Positions 1 to 8,952 of a stretch of 64,000 nucleotides of DNA are shown here, piece after piece; position 1 is the first letter of the stretch, and each line of letters starts with the position of its first letter. The DNA comes from Lactobacillus kullabergensis (GTDB lineage: Bacteria > Bacillota > Bacilli > Lactobacillales > Lactobacillaceae): positions 1-64,000 of the forward strand of contig NZ_KQ033871.1 in assembly GCF_000967195.1 (NCBI RefSeq), read 5' to 3'. The translations under genes and the position numbers were made by a program. Under the pieces are notes generated by a model. The model had not been told where the DNA came from. It searched no databases and worked only from the letters and a program-made list of their open reading frames with translations.

Positions 1-19
1 TTGCCGTGCTTTTTAGCAA

Positions 20-92
20 TCCGGCTTAGCTCAGTTGGTAGAGCGCTTGACTGTTAATCAAGATGTCGTCAGTTCGAGTCTGACAGCCGGAG
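20..92 (+). tRNA. tRNA-Asn (anticodon GTT)
   Basis: A complete cloverleaf can be drawn. The 7-bp acceptor stem TCCGGCT pairs with AGCCGGA, and a G discriminator follows. The D-arm (AGCTCAGTTGGTAGAGC) and the TPsiC loop (GTTCGAGTC) are canonical. The anticodon loop CTGTTAA carries GTT, which reads Asn codons. The 3-prime CCA is not encoded, so it must be added after transcription. A Rho-independent terminator follows within about 15 bases. Confidence 0.97.
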
Positions 93-104
93 CGAGCAAA
101 GAGA

Positions 105-134
105 GAAAAGAGGACCTGCGGGTTCTCTTTTTTT
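105..134 (+). terminator. Rho-independent terminator of tRNA-Asn
   Basis: A hairpin with AAGAGgACC and GGgTTCTCTT arms around a TGC loop runs straight into a run of seven T. It lies just after the tRNA and before the convergent LysR gene. Confidence 0.85.
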
Positions 135-151
135 GTGCTTAAATTTAATAA

Positions 152-1078
152 TTAACTTATATTTGGTTCAATCTTTAGTTTCTTAAATGCTGAAATTAAA
201 TTCTTAAGTCCGGGTTTCAGTTTTTGCCCATGTTTAACTGCAATAAAATATTTAATTTGAATCAAATTATGATCAACTGGAAGTAAGTTAATAGGTGTTT
301 GAGCCATTCGCTTGATAATGCTGGCAGCTGAAATAGTTAGTCCTACTCCTTTTATTGCTAAATTAGTTGCAGTAATAATACTGCTGCTTTCCAATATAAT
401 ATTAGGTTTGATATGAAATTTCTGAAATGCACCATTAACTTGATGACGGATTGCAGAATTGCTTGAACTAACAACGAACGGCTCTTGTAAAATGTCTTTA
501 ATATCATATTCATTTGGCTCAAGTATAAATCGACCTTTTTTAAAGTATTTTGATCTTGGTGAAATGATTACAAAATAGTTTTCTCCACCGTTAACATAAA
601 AATCCAATCCTTGATTAAGAGACTCAGGTGTTTGACCCAGATAACAATCAATTTGCTCATGTAAAAGATGAGCTTCACTTACTCTAGGAAAGTTTTCTGA
701 TAGCTGAATTTTAATATTTGGATGTGTAAACATAAAGTGAGGTAAAAGCTCTGGCAATAAAAATGTTCCCAGGCTTTCTAAAACTCCAATTCGGATTAAT
801 TCTTTATTCGGTGATGCATAGGGAATTAACTGTTCAGCTAACTTTTGCTTGTTACTAATTTTTGTTTCCAGATAATTGTAATAAATTACCCCAGCTTCCG
901 TTAATGTAAATGGGATCGTCTCACGATTAATTATTTCAGTTCCCAATTTATGTTCAATTCGCTTAATTAGTTGAGTCAAATATGGCTGTGATATATATAG
1001 TTCACTAGCCGCTCTAGTAAAATTACTTTCTTTTAATAGCACATCAATAAAATGTAGGACGGTTTCAGGATTGTTCAT
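152..1078 (-). CDS. LysR-family transcriptional regulator
   Basis: A 308-residue protein with the usual LysR layout. A winged helix-turn-helix covers about residues 5-65 (FTRAASELYISQPYLTQLIKRIE is the recognition region), and a type 2 periplasmic-binding-like effector domain follows from about 90 to 300. The start is supported by a GGAGG box a few bases upstream of the ATG. The gene is divergent from the flavoprotein gene to its right, with 115 bases between them, the classic arrangement for a LysR activator and its target. An imperfect inverted repeat in that gap is a candidate operator. The inducer cannot be read from sequence; an organic acid linked to the flavoprotein substrate is the natural guess. 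Confidence 0.9.
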   Translation of the reverse strand: MNNPETVLHFIDVLLKESNFTRAASELYISQPYLTQLIKRIEHKLGTEIINRETIPFTLTEAGVIYYNYLETKISNKQKLAEQLIPYASPNKELIRIGVLESLGTFLLPELLPHFMFTHPNIKIQLSENFPRVSEAHLLHEQIDCYLGQTPESLNQGLDFYVNGGENYFVIISPRSKYFKKGRFILEPNEYDIKDILQEPFVVSSSNSAIRHQVNGAFQKFHIKPNIILESSSIITATNLAIKGVGLTISAASIIKRMAQTPINLLPVDHNLIQIKYFIAVKHGQKLKPGLKNLISAFKKLKIEPNIS

Positions 1079-1147
1079 ATTTTGCCTCCGATAACAATTT
1101 TATTATAGCTTGCTTGCTAGAAAACTATTTCCTTTTAATCAGAAAAG

Positions 1148-1165
1148 TTAGTAAAATTTAACTAA
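1148..1165. promoter_or_regulatory. Candidate LysR operator (inverted repeat)
   Basis: TTAGTAAA and TTTAACTAA form an imperfect palindrome, with one bulged A, in the divergent gap between the LysR gene and the flavoprotein gene. The position fits an activator site, about 30 bases upstream of the flavoprotein start. Assignment to this regulator is inference. Confidence 0.4.
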
Positions 1166-1193
1166 TGAGTATTGAAAGAAAGGAAGTATATTA

Positions 1194-3077
1194 ATGATGA
1201 AATCAGGAATTTATGAAGTAAAAGCTAAGGGTCATGGCTCTAGTTTTATGCCTATGAAGGTGAAACTTTCTGAAGACAAAATCAAGGAAATAGATATTGA
1301 TTCCAGTGGCGAAACTGCTGGAGTAGCAGATGAGGTCTTTAAACGTCTGCCCAAGCAAATTATTGCTAATCAAACCTTAAATGTTGATGCAGTTAGTGGA
1401 GCTACAATTTCCAGTCATGGCGTGATAGATGGTGTGGCTCAGGCGATTACAAAAGCTGGTGGAGATGCACAAGAATGGCTTAACAGACCAAAGCCAAAAA
1501 CTGCTAATGCTTCTGACAGAGAATACCAAACTGACGTTGTAGTTATTGGTGCCGGTGGTGCTGGTCTGACTGCAGCTGCTAGAACAATTCAAAATGGTAA
1601 AAAAACAATTGTACTGGAAAAATTCCCTCAAATTGGTGGTAATACCACCAGAGCGGGTGGACCTTTAAATGCTGCTGAACCTGAGTGGCAAAATCAATTT
1701 AAAGCTTTGCCGGGTGAAAAAGAAAGTTTGGAAAAATTAGCTGCAACTCCAATTGATGAAATTGATCCAGAATATCGTGATGACTTTAAAGAACTGCAAA
1801 AGCAAATTAAGGCTTATGTAGATTCTGGTAAAAATTATCTGTTTGATTCAGTATTATTGCATGAAATACAGACTTATTTAGGTGGTAAAAGAACTGACCT
1901 GAATGGTAATGAAATTCATGGTAATTATGCCCTGGTTACTGAACTTGTCAATAACGTACTTGAGTCAGTTAAGTGGTTGACTGATTTAGGCGTAAAGTTT
2001 GACCGCTCTGATGTTACCATGCCGGTTGGAGCCTTGTGGCGTCGCGGTCATAAGCCAGTTGAACCTATGGGCTATGCCTTTATTCACGTTTTGGGTGATT
2101 GGGTAAAAGACCATGGTGCTACAGTTTTAACAGAAACCCGGGCACAGCACTTAATTATTGAAAATGGTAAAGTTACCGGTGTTGTAGCTCAAAGTAGTGA
2201 GGGCAGTAAAGTTACCATTCATGCGCAAAAAGTGATTTTAACTTCTGGCGGTTTTGGTGCCAACACCAAAATGGTGCAAAAGTATAACACTTATTGGAAG
2301 CATATTGATGATGATATTGCTACCACTAATTCGCCTGCAATTACTGGTGACGGTATTGCCTTAGGTCAAGAGGCTGGTGCTGATTTAGTGGGTATGGGAT
2401 TTATTCAATTAATGCCTGTTTCAGATCCTAAGACAGGTGAATTATTTACTGGTATTCAAACCCCGCCCGAAAACTTTATTATGGTCAATCAAAAAGGTGA
2501 ACGCTTCGTTAATGAATTTGCTGAGCGTGATACTTTAGCTAAGGCCGCTATTGCCAATGGCACTTTATTCTACTTAATAGCCGATGAAAAAATAAAAGCA
2601 ACAGCTTATAACACAACTGAAGAATCACTTGCTGCTCAGGTAAAAGCTGGTACTTTGTTAAAGGCAGACACTTTGGAGGAATTAGCTGAAAAAGCCGGTA
2701 TGGATCCAGCCACTTTGGTTGATACTATTAAAAAATATAATTCATATGTTGATGCAGGTAGTGATCCAGAATTTGGTAAGAGTGCGTTTAACCTTAAATG
2801 TGAGGTTGCACCGTTTTATGCTACTCCGCGTAAGCCGGCCATTCACCATACAATGGGCGGCTTAAGGATCAATCCAAAAGCGCAAGTAATAAACAAAGAT
2901 GGACAAGTAATTACTGGTCTTTATGCAGCAGGGGAAGTCGCTGGCGGATTACATGCCGGTAATCGTCTAGGTGGTAATTCACTAGCTGATATCTTTACTT
3001 TTGGTCGGATTGCTGCTGACAATGCCTGCAGTGAAATTGCAGATAATGATGCAGTGACAGGTGCATCAAAGGAATAA
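1194..3077 (+). CDS. Flavinylated fumarate-reductase-type flavoprotein (FMN_bind + FAD_binding_2)
   Basis: A 627-residue protein. Residues 1-90 form an FMN-binding domain with the flavin-transferase target DAVSGAT (65-71), where ApbE-type enzymes attach FMN to the Thr. An FAD domain starts at GAGGAG (119-124). It retains fumarate-reductase landmarks: the RFVNE..AERD stretch with the proton-donor-position arginine, the HHTMGGL stretch, and the C-terminal [11 protein letters not shown] substrate and FAD clamp. No signal peptide is seen, so it should act in the cytoplasm, reducing the C=C bond of an unsaturated acid such as fumarate or a related enoate. The C-terminus carries a second copy of the flavinylation motif, DAVTGAS (619-625). 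A GGAAG box precedes the ATG; ATG at 1197 is an equally possible start. It is probably controlled by the divergent LysR regulator. Confidence 0.88.
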   Translation: MMKSGIYEVKAKGHGSSFMPMKVKLSEDKIKEIDIDSSGETAGVADEVFKRLPKQIIANQTLNVDAVSGATISSHGVIDGVAQAITKAGGDAQEWLNRPKPKTANASDREYQTDVVVIGAGGAGLTAAARTIQNGKKTIVLEKFPQIGGNTTRAGGPLNAAEPEWQNQFKALPGEKESLEKLAATPIDEIDPEYRDDFKELQKQIKAYVDSGKNYLFDSVLLHEIQTYLGGKRTDLNGNEIHGNYALVTELVNNVLESVKWLTDLGVKFDRSDVTMPVGALWRRGHKPVEPMGYAFIHVLGDWVKDHGATVLTETRAQHLIIENGKVTGVVAQSSEGSKVTIHAQKVILTSGGFGANTKMVQKYNTYWKHIDDDIATTNSPAITGDGIALGQEAGADLVGMGFIQLMPVSDPKTGELFTGIQTPPENFIMVNQKGERFVNEFAERDTLAKAAIANGTLFYLIADEKIKATAYNTTEESLAAQVKAGTLLKADTLEELAEKAGMDPATLVDTIKKYNSYVDAGSDPEFGKSAFNLKCEVAPFYATPRKPAIHHTMGGLRINPKAQVINKDGQVITGLYAAGEVAGGLHAGNRLGGNSLADIFTFGRIAADNACSEIADNDAVTGASKE

Positions 3078-3100
3078 ATATTAAACAAAGTTTATAAAAA

Positions 3101-3132
3101 ATAGTTAACCTAATTGGCTAACTATTTTTTTA
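3101..3132 (+). terminator. Rho-independent terminator after the flavoprotein gene
   Basis: ATAGTTA and TAACTAT arms with an inner CC/GG pair enclose a TAATT loop and are followed by seven T. Confidence 0.8.
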
Positions 3133-3167
3133 TTTAAAATAAGTATTAATATAATATGTAATAATTA

Positions 3168-3460
3168 TTATATATTAAAAAACAGCTTATAAATAAAGAT
3201 ACCAACTACTGCGCCTAAAGTAGGAGCAACTATTGGCACCCAACTGTAATCCCAGTTTGAAGAACCCTTATTGGGAATAGGCAGAATAGCATGAACTATC
3301 CTAGGCTCCAAACCCCTAGCGTAATAAAAACCCAGCCTCTGTTAGCTTGACTTTCTTTGCCATTAGCCGTTGTTTTCTTTTAAAATGAGTTGGCAACTGA
3401 TCCATTACCAAAAACTATAAAGATAGCTGTCCCCAAAAGTTTGGCAAGATAGCGTGTCAT
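3168..3460 (-). pseudogene. Decayed glycerol facilitator (MIP/aquaporin family, glpF-like)
   Basis: Reading the minus strand from the ATG at 3460 gives MTRYLAKLLGTAIF..FGNGSVANSF, which is the start of a lactobacillus GlpF-type channel, and then an in-frame stop. After the stop, homology continues to about codon 50 (GWVFITLG). In another frame it jumps straight to the family C-terminus: ARGLEPRIVHAILPIPNKGSS, then a tryptophan-rich stretch ending in IFIYKLF and a stop. So about two thirds of the gene, including the pore segments and the first NPA motif, is deleted, and the second NPA region is altered. A ribosome binding site (AAAGGTGG) still lies upstream. The locus encodes no channel; it is a relic of glycerol uptake. 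Confidence 0.8.
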
Positions 3461-3768
3461 TCAAGTTCCAGTTATAATTTTCCACCTTTAATTAATTAGA
3501 CTTTGCACAAACTGTAAATCAACTTCAAACATCCCACAAATGAGCAAATTCTAACTGATACATTTAGTTATTAACCCTATTAAATTTAGTTATTACTTTT
3601 TAACTTCACTAATAGTAGGGCTTTAAGTGTCTTTTTAACAAATATGATTGACTTATCTAAGTTGGTTATTCTCTTCATAACTTTTTTTCAAGTGCGAAGA
3701 ACCATATGATATTCTAACTTTTTACTTAATTTTTGAAAAAATACTAAAAACAATCAAAATTTGATATT

Positions 3769-3782
3769 TGGTTCCGCTTACA
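3769..3782 (-). promoter_or_regulatory. Cre-like (CcpA) box upstream of the crotonase operon
   Basis: The minus strand reads TGTAAGCGGAACCA, 12 of 14 positions of the TGWAANCGNTNWCA consensus. A nearly identical word stands upstream of the CoA-transferase gene. The rest of the 383-base gap from 3461 to 3843 is A/T-rich and shows no gene. Confidence 0.45.
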
Positions 3783-3843
3783 TGAAAATTATAATTTGAG
3801 AGCAAAAAAATGAGTTTAGTATTGTGAAAGGAATCGCGAGATT

Positions 3844-4638
3844 ATGAATTTTAATAAATATGATAATGTTTTGTTAGAAGCCACAGATGGTATAGGAACA
3901 TTGACTATTAACCGTCCCAAAGTTTTAAACGCCTTAAACTCTGCTACGCTTCAAGACATTGGAGATGCATTAAGAGAGGTAGAATCTCATCCAGATGAAA
4001 TTAAAGTATTAATTATTACAGGCTCAGGAACAAAGTCTTTTGTTGCTGGAGCTGATATTACAGAAATGCGTAGTATGAATACAATGCAGGCATTAGCACT
4101 TTCTAAATTAGCTCATAAGTCATTTGGTGAAATTGAAGATTTACCTCAATTTACTATTGCTGCAGTAAATGGTTATGCACTTGGTGGTGGCTGTGAATTA
4201 GCCTCTTCTTGTGATATGCGTATTGGCTCTGCCAAAACAAAATTTGGTCAGCCGGAAGTGGGCTTAGGTACAATTCCTGGCTTTGGTGGTACACAGCGTC
4301 TGACTCGTCTAGTTGGACGTGGAAAAGCAAAAGAAATGATTGCAACTTCTACAATGATTTCTGCTGACGAAGCATATCGTATCGGACTTCTTGATGAATT
4401 AGTAGAGCCCGAGGAGTTGATGAACAAGGCTCATGAAATAGCAAAGCAAGTTATGAAAAATGGCATGATTGCAGTTGCTTTAGCCAAATATTCTGTTGAT
4501 CGTGGTGCAGATTTACCACTTGATGTAGCTGTAGATATGGAATCACAACTATTTGCAGAAACTTTTGCTACTCAAGATCAAACTGAAGGAATGAATGCTT
4601 TTGTCGAAAAAAGAGATTCCAAGTTCACAGGTAAATAA
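3844..4638 (+). CDS. Enoyl-CoA hydratase (crotonase family)
   Basis: A 264-residue crotonase-fold protein of typical length. The CoA-binding and oxyanion-hole segments are visible (AGADITEM at 69-76 and NGYALGGGCELA at 109-120). Both catalytic glutamates of true hydratases are present: E118 in GGCELA and E138 in FGQPEVGLG. It is therefore expected to add water to, or remove it from, a short-chain enoyl-CoA, with the (S)-3-hydroxyacyl-CoA stereochemistry usual for the family. It is the first gene of an operon with a FabK-like reductase (24 bases on) and a MaoC hydratase. Lactobacilli of this group lack beta-oxidation, so the gene points to a special CoA-ester pathway. A GAAAGGAATCGCGAG ribosome-binding region precedes the ATG. 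Confidence 0.9.
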   Translation: MNFNKYDNVLLEATDGIGTLTINRPKVLNALNSATLQDIGDALREVESHPDEIKVLIITGSGTKSFVAGADITEMRSMNTMQALALSKLAHKSFGEIEDLPQFTIAAVNGYALGGGCELASSCDMRIGSAKTKFGQPEVGLGTIPGFGGTQRLTRLVGRGKAKEMIATSTMISADEAYRIGLLDELVEPEELMNKAHEIAKQVMKNGMIAVALAKYSVDRGADLPLDVAVDMESQLFAETFATQDQTEGMNAFVEKRDSKFTGK

Positions 4639-4662
4639 TTAAAAAATTTTAAGGAGATTAAT

Positions 4663-5601
4663 ATGAATCGCGTTACCAATTTATTAAGAATTAAGTATCC
4701 AGTCATTCAAGGTGCCATGCAAGAAGTCGCTACAGCTGAGCTAGCTTCAGCTGTTTCTAATGGTGGTGGCCTCGGTATAATTGCTGCAGGTGGGAAAACA
4801 CCTGAACAAGTCAGAGAAGAAATAAGAAAAGCTAAGAAACTCACTGATAAACCATTTGCTGTTAACTTGATGTTGATGGATAAGAATACTCCCAATGTTG
4901 TTAAGGTTTTAATTGAAGAGGGAGTAAAAATTGTTACTACCGGCGCAGGAACTCCAAAACCTTATATGACAGACTTAAAGGCTGCAGGTGTAAAAGTAAT
5001 GCCTGTTATTCCAAATGTCAAAATTGCTAAAAAAATGGAAGAATTGGGTGCTGATGCAGTTATTGTTGAGGGCATGGAAGCCGGTGGTCACATTGGTAAT
5101 ACCACTTCGATTGTTCTGTGGCCTCAAATTGCTGATGCAATTTCTATCCCGTTAATCGCTGCTGGTGGTATCGGAGATGGTCGTGGTGTTGTTGAAGCCT
5201 TTGTTGCAGGAGCAGAAGGAGTTCAATGCGGTACTATTTTCTCAATTGCCAAAGAAAGTCCTGTTGGTGATAATTGGCGCAAGGCTGTCATTGATGCAAC
5301 AGACACTGGTACTGCAGTGGTTGGAACTTCAATTAAAGGCGGTGCTACTCGTGGTATTGCTAATGAAGAGGCATTAAAGTTGATGGAATTAGAAAAGACT
5401 GGTGTCTCTCGTGATGAGTTTAACGCAGCAATGAATAAAGCTTTGTATAAAGGCGTTAGAGAAGATGATCCGAAAGAAAGCTTCTTTATGTCTGGTGAAG
5501 TTGCAGGATTGGTCAAAGAGTCAAAACCAGCCGCTCAAATTATACAAGACCTAATGGATGATGCTCAAAGAGTTATTAAAAAGGGTATTGAAATTTTTTA
5601 G
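4663..5601 (+). CDS. FabK-like NAD(P)H-dependent flavin enoyl reductase / nitronate monooxygenase family
   Basis: A 312-residue TIM-barrel FMN enzyme. The N-terminus and centre track pneumococcal FabK closely: the YPVIQGAMQ start, GGGLGII, VTTGAG, and EGMEAGGHIG with the conserved His143, then IPLIAAGGIGDG and the phosphate-binding GAEGVQCGT. Known members either reduce enoyl-ACP (FabK) or oxidise nitronates. Lying between a crotonase and a MaoC hydratase and away from any fab cluster, it most plausibly reduces the C=C bond of an enoyl-CoA, making it the redox step of this operon. That role is inference; nitronate monooxygenase is the alternative. A GGAG box lies just upstream of the ATG. Confidence 0.85.
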   Translation: MNRVTNLLRIKYPVIQGAMQEVATAELASAVSNGGGLGIIAAGGKTPEQVREEIRKAKKLTDKPFAVNLMLMDKNTPNVVKVLIEEGVKIVTTGAGTPKPYMTDLKAAGVKVMPVIPNVKIAKKMEELGADAVIVEGMEAGGHIGNTTSIVLWPQIADAISIPLIAAGGIGDGRGVVEAFVAGAEGVQCGTIFSIAKESPVGDNWRKAVIDATDTGTAVVGTSIKGGATRGIANEEALKLMELEKTGVSRDEFNAAMNKALYKGVREDDPKESFFMSGEVAGLVKESKPAAQIIQDLMDDAQRVIKKGIEIF

Positions 5602-5619
5602 AAAGTTTGAGAGGCAAGC

Positions 5620-6039
5620 ATTATAGTCGAAGAAAATTTAAGAATCGGATTATCTGGTACATTTACCAAACAAGTCACAGAAGACATAGTTCAGCAATTT
5701 GCTGAACTTAGTGGTGACCATAATCCTGTTCACATGGATGAAGAATTTGCAAAAAAAACACAATTTAAACATAGAATTGCACACGGAATGATTACTGCTG
5801 CTTTTATTTCTACCTGTTTAGCAGAGCATATTCCGGGGCAAGAAAGCTGTATTTATCTAGATCAGAGCCTTAAGTTTGTCAAACCTGTGTATTTAAATGA
5901 TGTATTAACAGTCAAATGTACGATTACTGAATTTATTCCTAAAAAAAAGTTTACCATTGTGGTATATGATACTACAGTAACAAACCAAGATAATGTAGTT
6001 GTTACTAGCGGTCAGGCACAATGTATGGCTACTAAATAA
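5620..6039 (+). CDS. MaoC-like (R)-hydratase, probable non-AUG start
   Basis: A hot-dog-fold hydratase of about 139 residues. The hydratase-2 motif SGDHNPVH, holding the catalytic Asp and His, lies in this frame just before the first ATG at 5734, so a protein started there would be dead. Upstream the frame is open back to a TGA at 5608-5610, and that stretch contains no ATG, GTG or TTG. The best start is ATT at 5620, five bases after a GAGAGG ribosome binding site; ATA at 5623 is the alternative. The resulting length equals the family norm. It would hydrate an enoyl-CoA or dehydrate a 3-hydroxyacyl-CoA with (R) stereochemistry, complementing the crotonase two genes upstream. A sequencing error hiding a normal start is possible. 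Confidence 0.75.
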   Translation: MIVEENLRIGLSGTFTKQVTEDIVQQFAELSGDHNPVHMDEEFAKKTQFKHRIAHGMITAAFISTCLAEHIPGQESCIYLDQSLKFVKPVYLNDVLTVKCTITEFIPKKKFTIVVYDTTVTNQDNVVVTSGQAQCMATK

Positions 6040-6055
6040 ATTTATGTGTAAAATG

Positions 6056-6099
6056 CCTTGCACTAACTAGAATTTAACTAGTTATGTGCAAGGTTTTTT
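6056..6099 (+). terminator. Rho-independent terminator of the crotonase-FabK-MaoC operon
   Basis: A long hairpin pairs CCTTGCACtAACTAG with CTAGTTAtGTGCAAGG and is followed by six T. Confidence 0.9.
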
Positions 6100-6160
6100 A
6101 TTAATACTATAACTTTCAGTTATACGTATAGTGAAAATTATATATTTCACAATCTATGCT

Positions 6161-6174
6161 TGTAAGCGGTACCC
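6161..6174 (+). promoter_or_regulatory. Cre-like (CcpA) box upstream of the CoA-transferase gene
   Basis: TGTAAGCGGTACCC matches 12 of 14 positions of the cre consensus. It shares a 15-base word, inverted, with the box before the crotonase operon, which suggests common control. The rest of the gap up to 6335 holds only A/T-rich promoter-like sequence. Confidence 0.45.
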
Positions 6175-6335
6175 TAACTGTGTCGGAACAATGTATGAAT
6201 GACATGGTTCGGGTAATTATTGGTTTGAAATTAATTTTTTGATTACATCAATTGCTCTCAACAATCTTAAAAAACTCATTTTTATTAGTTGTAATTGAAT
6301 AAATTAAGTTTTAGCTCATTAGGAGGATTTATCTG

Positions 6336-7907
6336 ATGGCAATTCAATTTATTAACAGTCAAAAAGCTGCGGAATTAATTCCAGATAATGCAGTTATTGC
6401 ACTAGATGGACTTTTAGGGGCTGACAGTCCGGAAGAAATTTTAGAATACTTGAGAGCAAGATATAAAAAAGAAGGACATCCTAAAGGACTAGATGTTTGG
6501 CATGCTTCAGGCATAGGCGATAGTAAACATAGGGGAACTAACAATTTTGCAGAAAAAGGTTTTCTTCATCGTTTAGTGGGCGGACATTATGCTTTGGCTC
6601 CTGAGTTAGCCCCATTATCTGAAGCTAACGATTTTGAAGCTTTTAATTTCCCACAAGGAGTCTTGTCACAAATATTTAGGGATTCAGCTGCACATAAGCC
6701 TGTTTTGATTACTAATGTAGGCTTAGGTACTTTTGTTGATCCAAAAATTAGTGGTGGAAGATTAAATGATGCAGCTAAAAAAGCAACACTAGTTAATAGA
6801 ATAAATATTCACGGTAAAGATTATTTAGCTTATGAAGTACCAAAACCAAATATAGCTCTTTTACGCGGTACATATGCTGATGAAGATGGCAATATTACCT
6901 TTGATGATGAGCCATTGACTTTGGTTGCTACAGCAGTCGCTATGGCTGCTCATAATAATGGTGGCAAAGTTTTTGTTCAAGTTAAACGTGTTGTAAAAAG
7001 TGGCTCTATGAATCCTAAAGATATTAGAATTCCTGGTGTTTTAGTTGATTATGTTGTTGAAACCGAAAATAAAGATATGACAAGGCAAACTACTGATACA
7101 ATATATAATCCTGATTTTGTTAATTCTGCTGTCGTTAAAGAAGCTGATGAAATTAATGTGCCCTTAGATAGCAAAAAAGTAATCGCTCGTAGAGCTACAT
7201 GTATCCTTGATCAGAGGACAGATCATGTTGTTAACTTTGGCATAGGGAAATATCCAGAGACATGTTCATTAGTTTTAAAAGAAGAAGGTTTATTAGACAA
7301 TATTGTTACTACAGTTGAAGGAGGTTCGTTTGGTGGTACTCCGTTAGTTGGTGGTGACTTTGGTGCCGCTATTGCTCCACAAGCAATTATCGATGAGCCA
7401 TACATGTTTGACTTTTATGACGGTGGTGGTATTGATTTAACGTTTTTAGGCTTAGCTGAGGCTGATAGAAAAGGAAACTTGAATGTTTCTAAATTTGGTC
7501 CAAAAGTTGCAGGTACAGGAGGTTTTGTTGACATTACACAAAATACACCTAAGATAGTTTTCACCGGTACATTTACTGCAGCTGGTTTAAAGGAAGAAGT
7601 CAAAGATGGCAAGCTTCATATAATTAAAGAAGGAAAAGTTAAGAAATTTGTTAAAGATGTTCAGCAAGTAACTTTTTCAGGTGAAGTAGCATATGAAAAC
7701 AATCAAAAAGTTTGGTATGTAACTGAGCGTGCTGTATTTGAACTGGTTAAAGATGGGTTGAAGTTAATAGAAATTGCACCTGGTATAGATTTACAAAAAG
7801 ATATCCTTGATCAAATGGAATTCAAGCCGATTATTAGTGATAATCTGAAAGAAATGGATCCTAGAATTTTTCAAGAACCTATTATGAATATTAAAAATAA
7901 TAGTTAG
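6336..7907 (+). CDS. Short-chain acyl-CoA:carboxylate CoA-transferase (YdiF / propionate CoA-transferase family)
   Basis: A 523-residue fused family I CoA-transferase with an alpha-like half (about 1-270) and a beta-like half (about 280-510). The catalytic glutamate is visible as E328 in TVEGGSFGGTP, at the position of the YdiF and Pct active-site Glu. The glycine-rich VGGDFGAAI and AGTGGFVDI segments are also typical. The enzyme moves CoA from a donor such as acetyl-CoA to a short-chain or hydroxy acid through a glutamyl-CoA intermediate. It lies between the crotonase operon and a LysR gene, so it is the likely activating or CoA-recovering step of the same pathway. An AGGAGG ribosome binding site precedes the ATG. 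The exact substrate cannot be read from the sequence. Confidence 0.88.
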   Translation: MAIQFINSQKAAELIPDNAVIALDGLLGADSPEEILEYLRARYKKEGHPKGLDVWHASGIGDSKHRGTNNFAEKGFLHRLVGGHYALAPELAPLSEANDFEAFNFPQGVLSQIFRDSAAHKPVLITNVGLGTFVDPKISGGRLNDAAKKATLVNRINIHGKDYLAYEVPKPNIALLRGTYADEDGNITFDDEPLTLVATAVAMAAHNNGGKVFVQVKRVVKSGSMNPKDIRIPGVLVDYVVETENKDMTRQTTDTIYNPDFVNSAVVKEADEINVPLDSKKVIARRATCILDQRTDHVVNFGIGKYPETCSLVLKEEGLLDNIVTTVEGGSFGGTPLVGGDFGAAIAPQAIIDEPYMFDFYDGGGIDLTFLGLAEADRKGNLNVSKFGPKVAGTGGFVDITQNTPKIVFTGTFTAAGLKEEVKDGKLHIIKEGKVKKFVKDVQQVTFSGEVAYENNQKVWYVTERAVFELVKDGLKLIEIAPGIDLQKDILDQMEFKPIISDNLKEMDPRIFQEPIMNIKNNS

Positions 7908-8019
7908 TTTTATTAAGTTAAGCTAATAAAAGAAACAGTATTTTAAATGATTTAAGAAAATACATTTAATGCTGCTTTTTTTATAAATCTGAATATTAAT
8001 GAAAGTAGGAAAGCTTATC

Positions 8020-8940
8020 TTGGATATTAATCAAATTAAATATTTACTTGCGATAGTAGATAATGATTTTAATTTAACTAAAAGTGCTGAGATCTTACAT
8101 GTTTCTCAGCCAGCAATTAGTAAGTCAATTAAGGATATTGAGTTTAGACAAGGAATAAAAGTCTTTAAGCATAAAAAAGGCAGAATTGTCGGTCTTACCC
8201 GTTATGGCCTAGCCCTAGTCAATGAATCAAGAAAAGTATACCAACAGTATATTGAAATGATGGAAAAACTAAATCGCTTTTCTGAAGAAAAAAATGGAAC
8301 AGTTAAAATCGGTATTGCTCCTGTGATTAATTCAATCGTCTTTAACGATGCGTTGATTTCTTTCATTAATTCTAATCCTGGTATTGAACTTAAACTTGTT
8401 GAATGTGGTGCTTATAGCCTGCAGAAAATGCTTGCCTTAGGAGATATTGATTTGGCTGTAATTGTTTCTCCAGCAACAATCGAGGGTATTTATGAGAATT
8501 TAATTTATGAAAGCAGTGTTCGAGTTTGGTTTAATTCTAATCATCGTTTTAACAAGATAAAGGAAAAAGTGATACCTTTTACCGAAGTTGAAAAAGAAAA
8601 AATAGTAACTTTGACTGACAGCTTTATGGTTACCTTCCAGTTAAATAAAAGATTCAGGGGAGATCGAATAAAGCCTAATTATTTTTTACAAACTGTTTCT
8701 TGGGACTTAGTTTTAAACCTAGTACAGCGAGATTCAGGCTTAATTGGAATTTTGGCTGCTCCCATAGGACAAAATTACAGCGATAAGGAAATTAAGAGTA
8801 AAGAAATGACCCCAACTTTCCCTTGGAGAATTTCGCTTTGTAATACTATTACATCCATCGAAAGTCCTACTGTTGATTACACTAAAAAATGGTTTTTGAA
8901 ATATTTTTCTAAGTATAAAAAAATTTCAATTGAAAGCTAG
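8020..8940 (+). CDS. LysR-family transcriptional regulator
   Basis: A LysR protein of 306 residues when started at the TTG at 8020. That TTG has AGTAGGAAAG at the right distance and gives the usual N-terminus MDINQIKYLLAIVDN. The ATG at 7999 has no ribosome binding site and adds seven atypical residues. The helix-turn-helix is LTKSAEILHVSQPAISKSIKDIE; the effector domain follows from about residue 85. It sits in the same direction between the CoA-transferase and an alpha/beta hydrolase and probably controls the acyl-CoA genes. The effector is unknown. Confidence 0.88.
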   Translation: MDINQIKYLLAIVDNDFNLTKSAEILHVSQPAISKSIKDIEFRQGIKVFKHKKGRIVGLTRYGLALVNESRKVYQQYIEMMEKLNRFSEEKNGTVKIGIAPVINSIVFNDALISFINSNPGIELKLVECGAYSLQKMLALGDIDLAVIVSPATIEGIYENLIYESSVRVWFNSNHRFNKIKEKVIPFTEVEKEKIVTLTDSFMVTFQLNKRFRGDRIKPNYFLQTVSWDLVLNLVQRDSGLIGILAAPIGQNYSDKEIKSKEMTPTFPWRISLCNTITSIESPTVDYTKKWFLKYFSKYKKISIES

Positions 8941-8952
8941 AAAGAATAAAAA

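Noticed and set aside
1377-1631. An open frame on the minus strand inside the flavoprotein gene
   Set aside because: It is a reversed shadow of a well-conserved enzyme, with low-complexity composition and no ribosome binding site. The same holds for many other frames opposite or within real genes, such as those in the LRR proteins.
5734-6039. A short MaoC protein starting at the first ATG
   Set aside because: It would lack the catalytic Asp/His motif, which is encoded in the same frame directly upstream, so the gene was extended to a non-AUG start.
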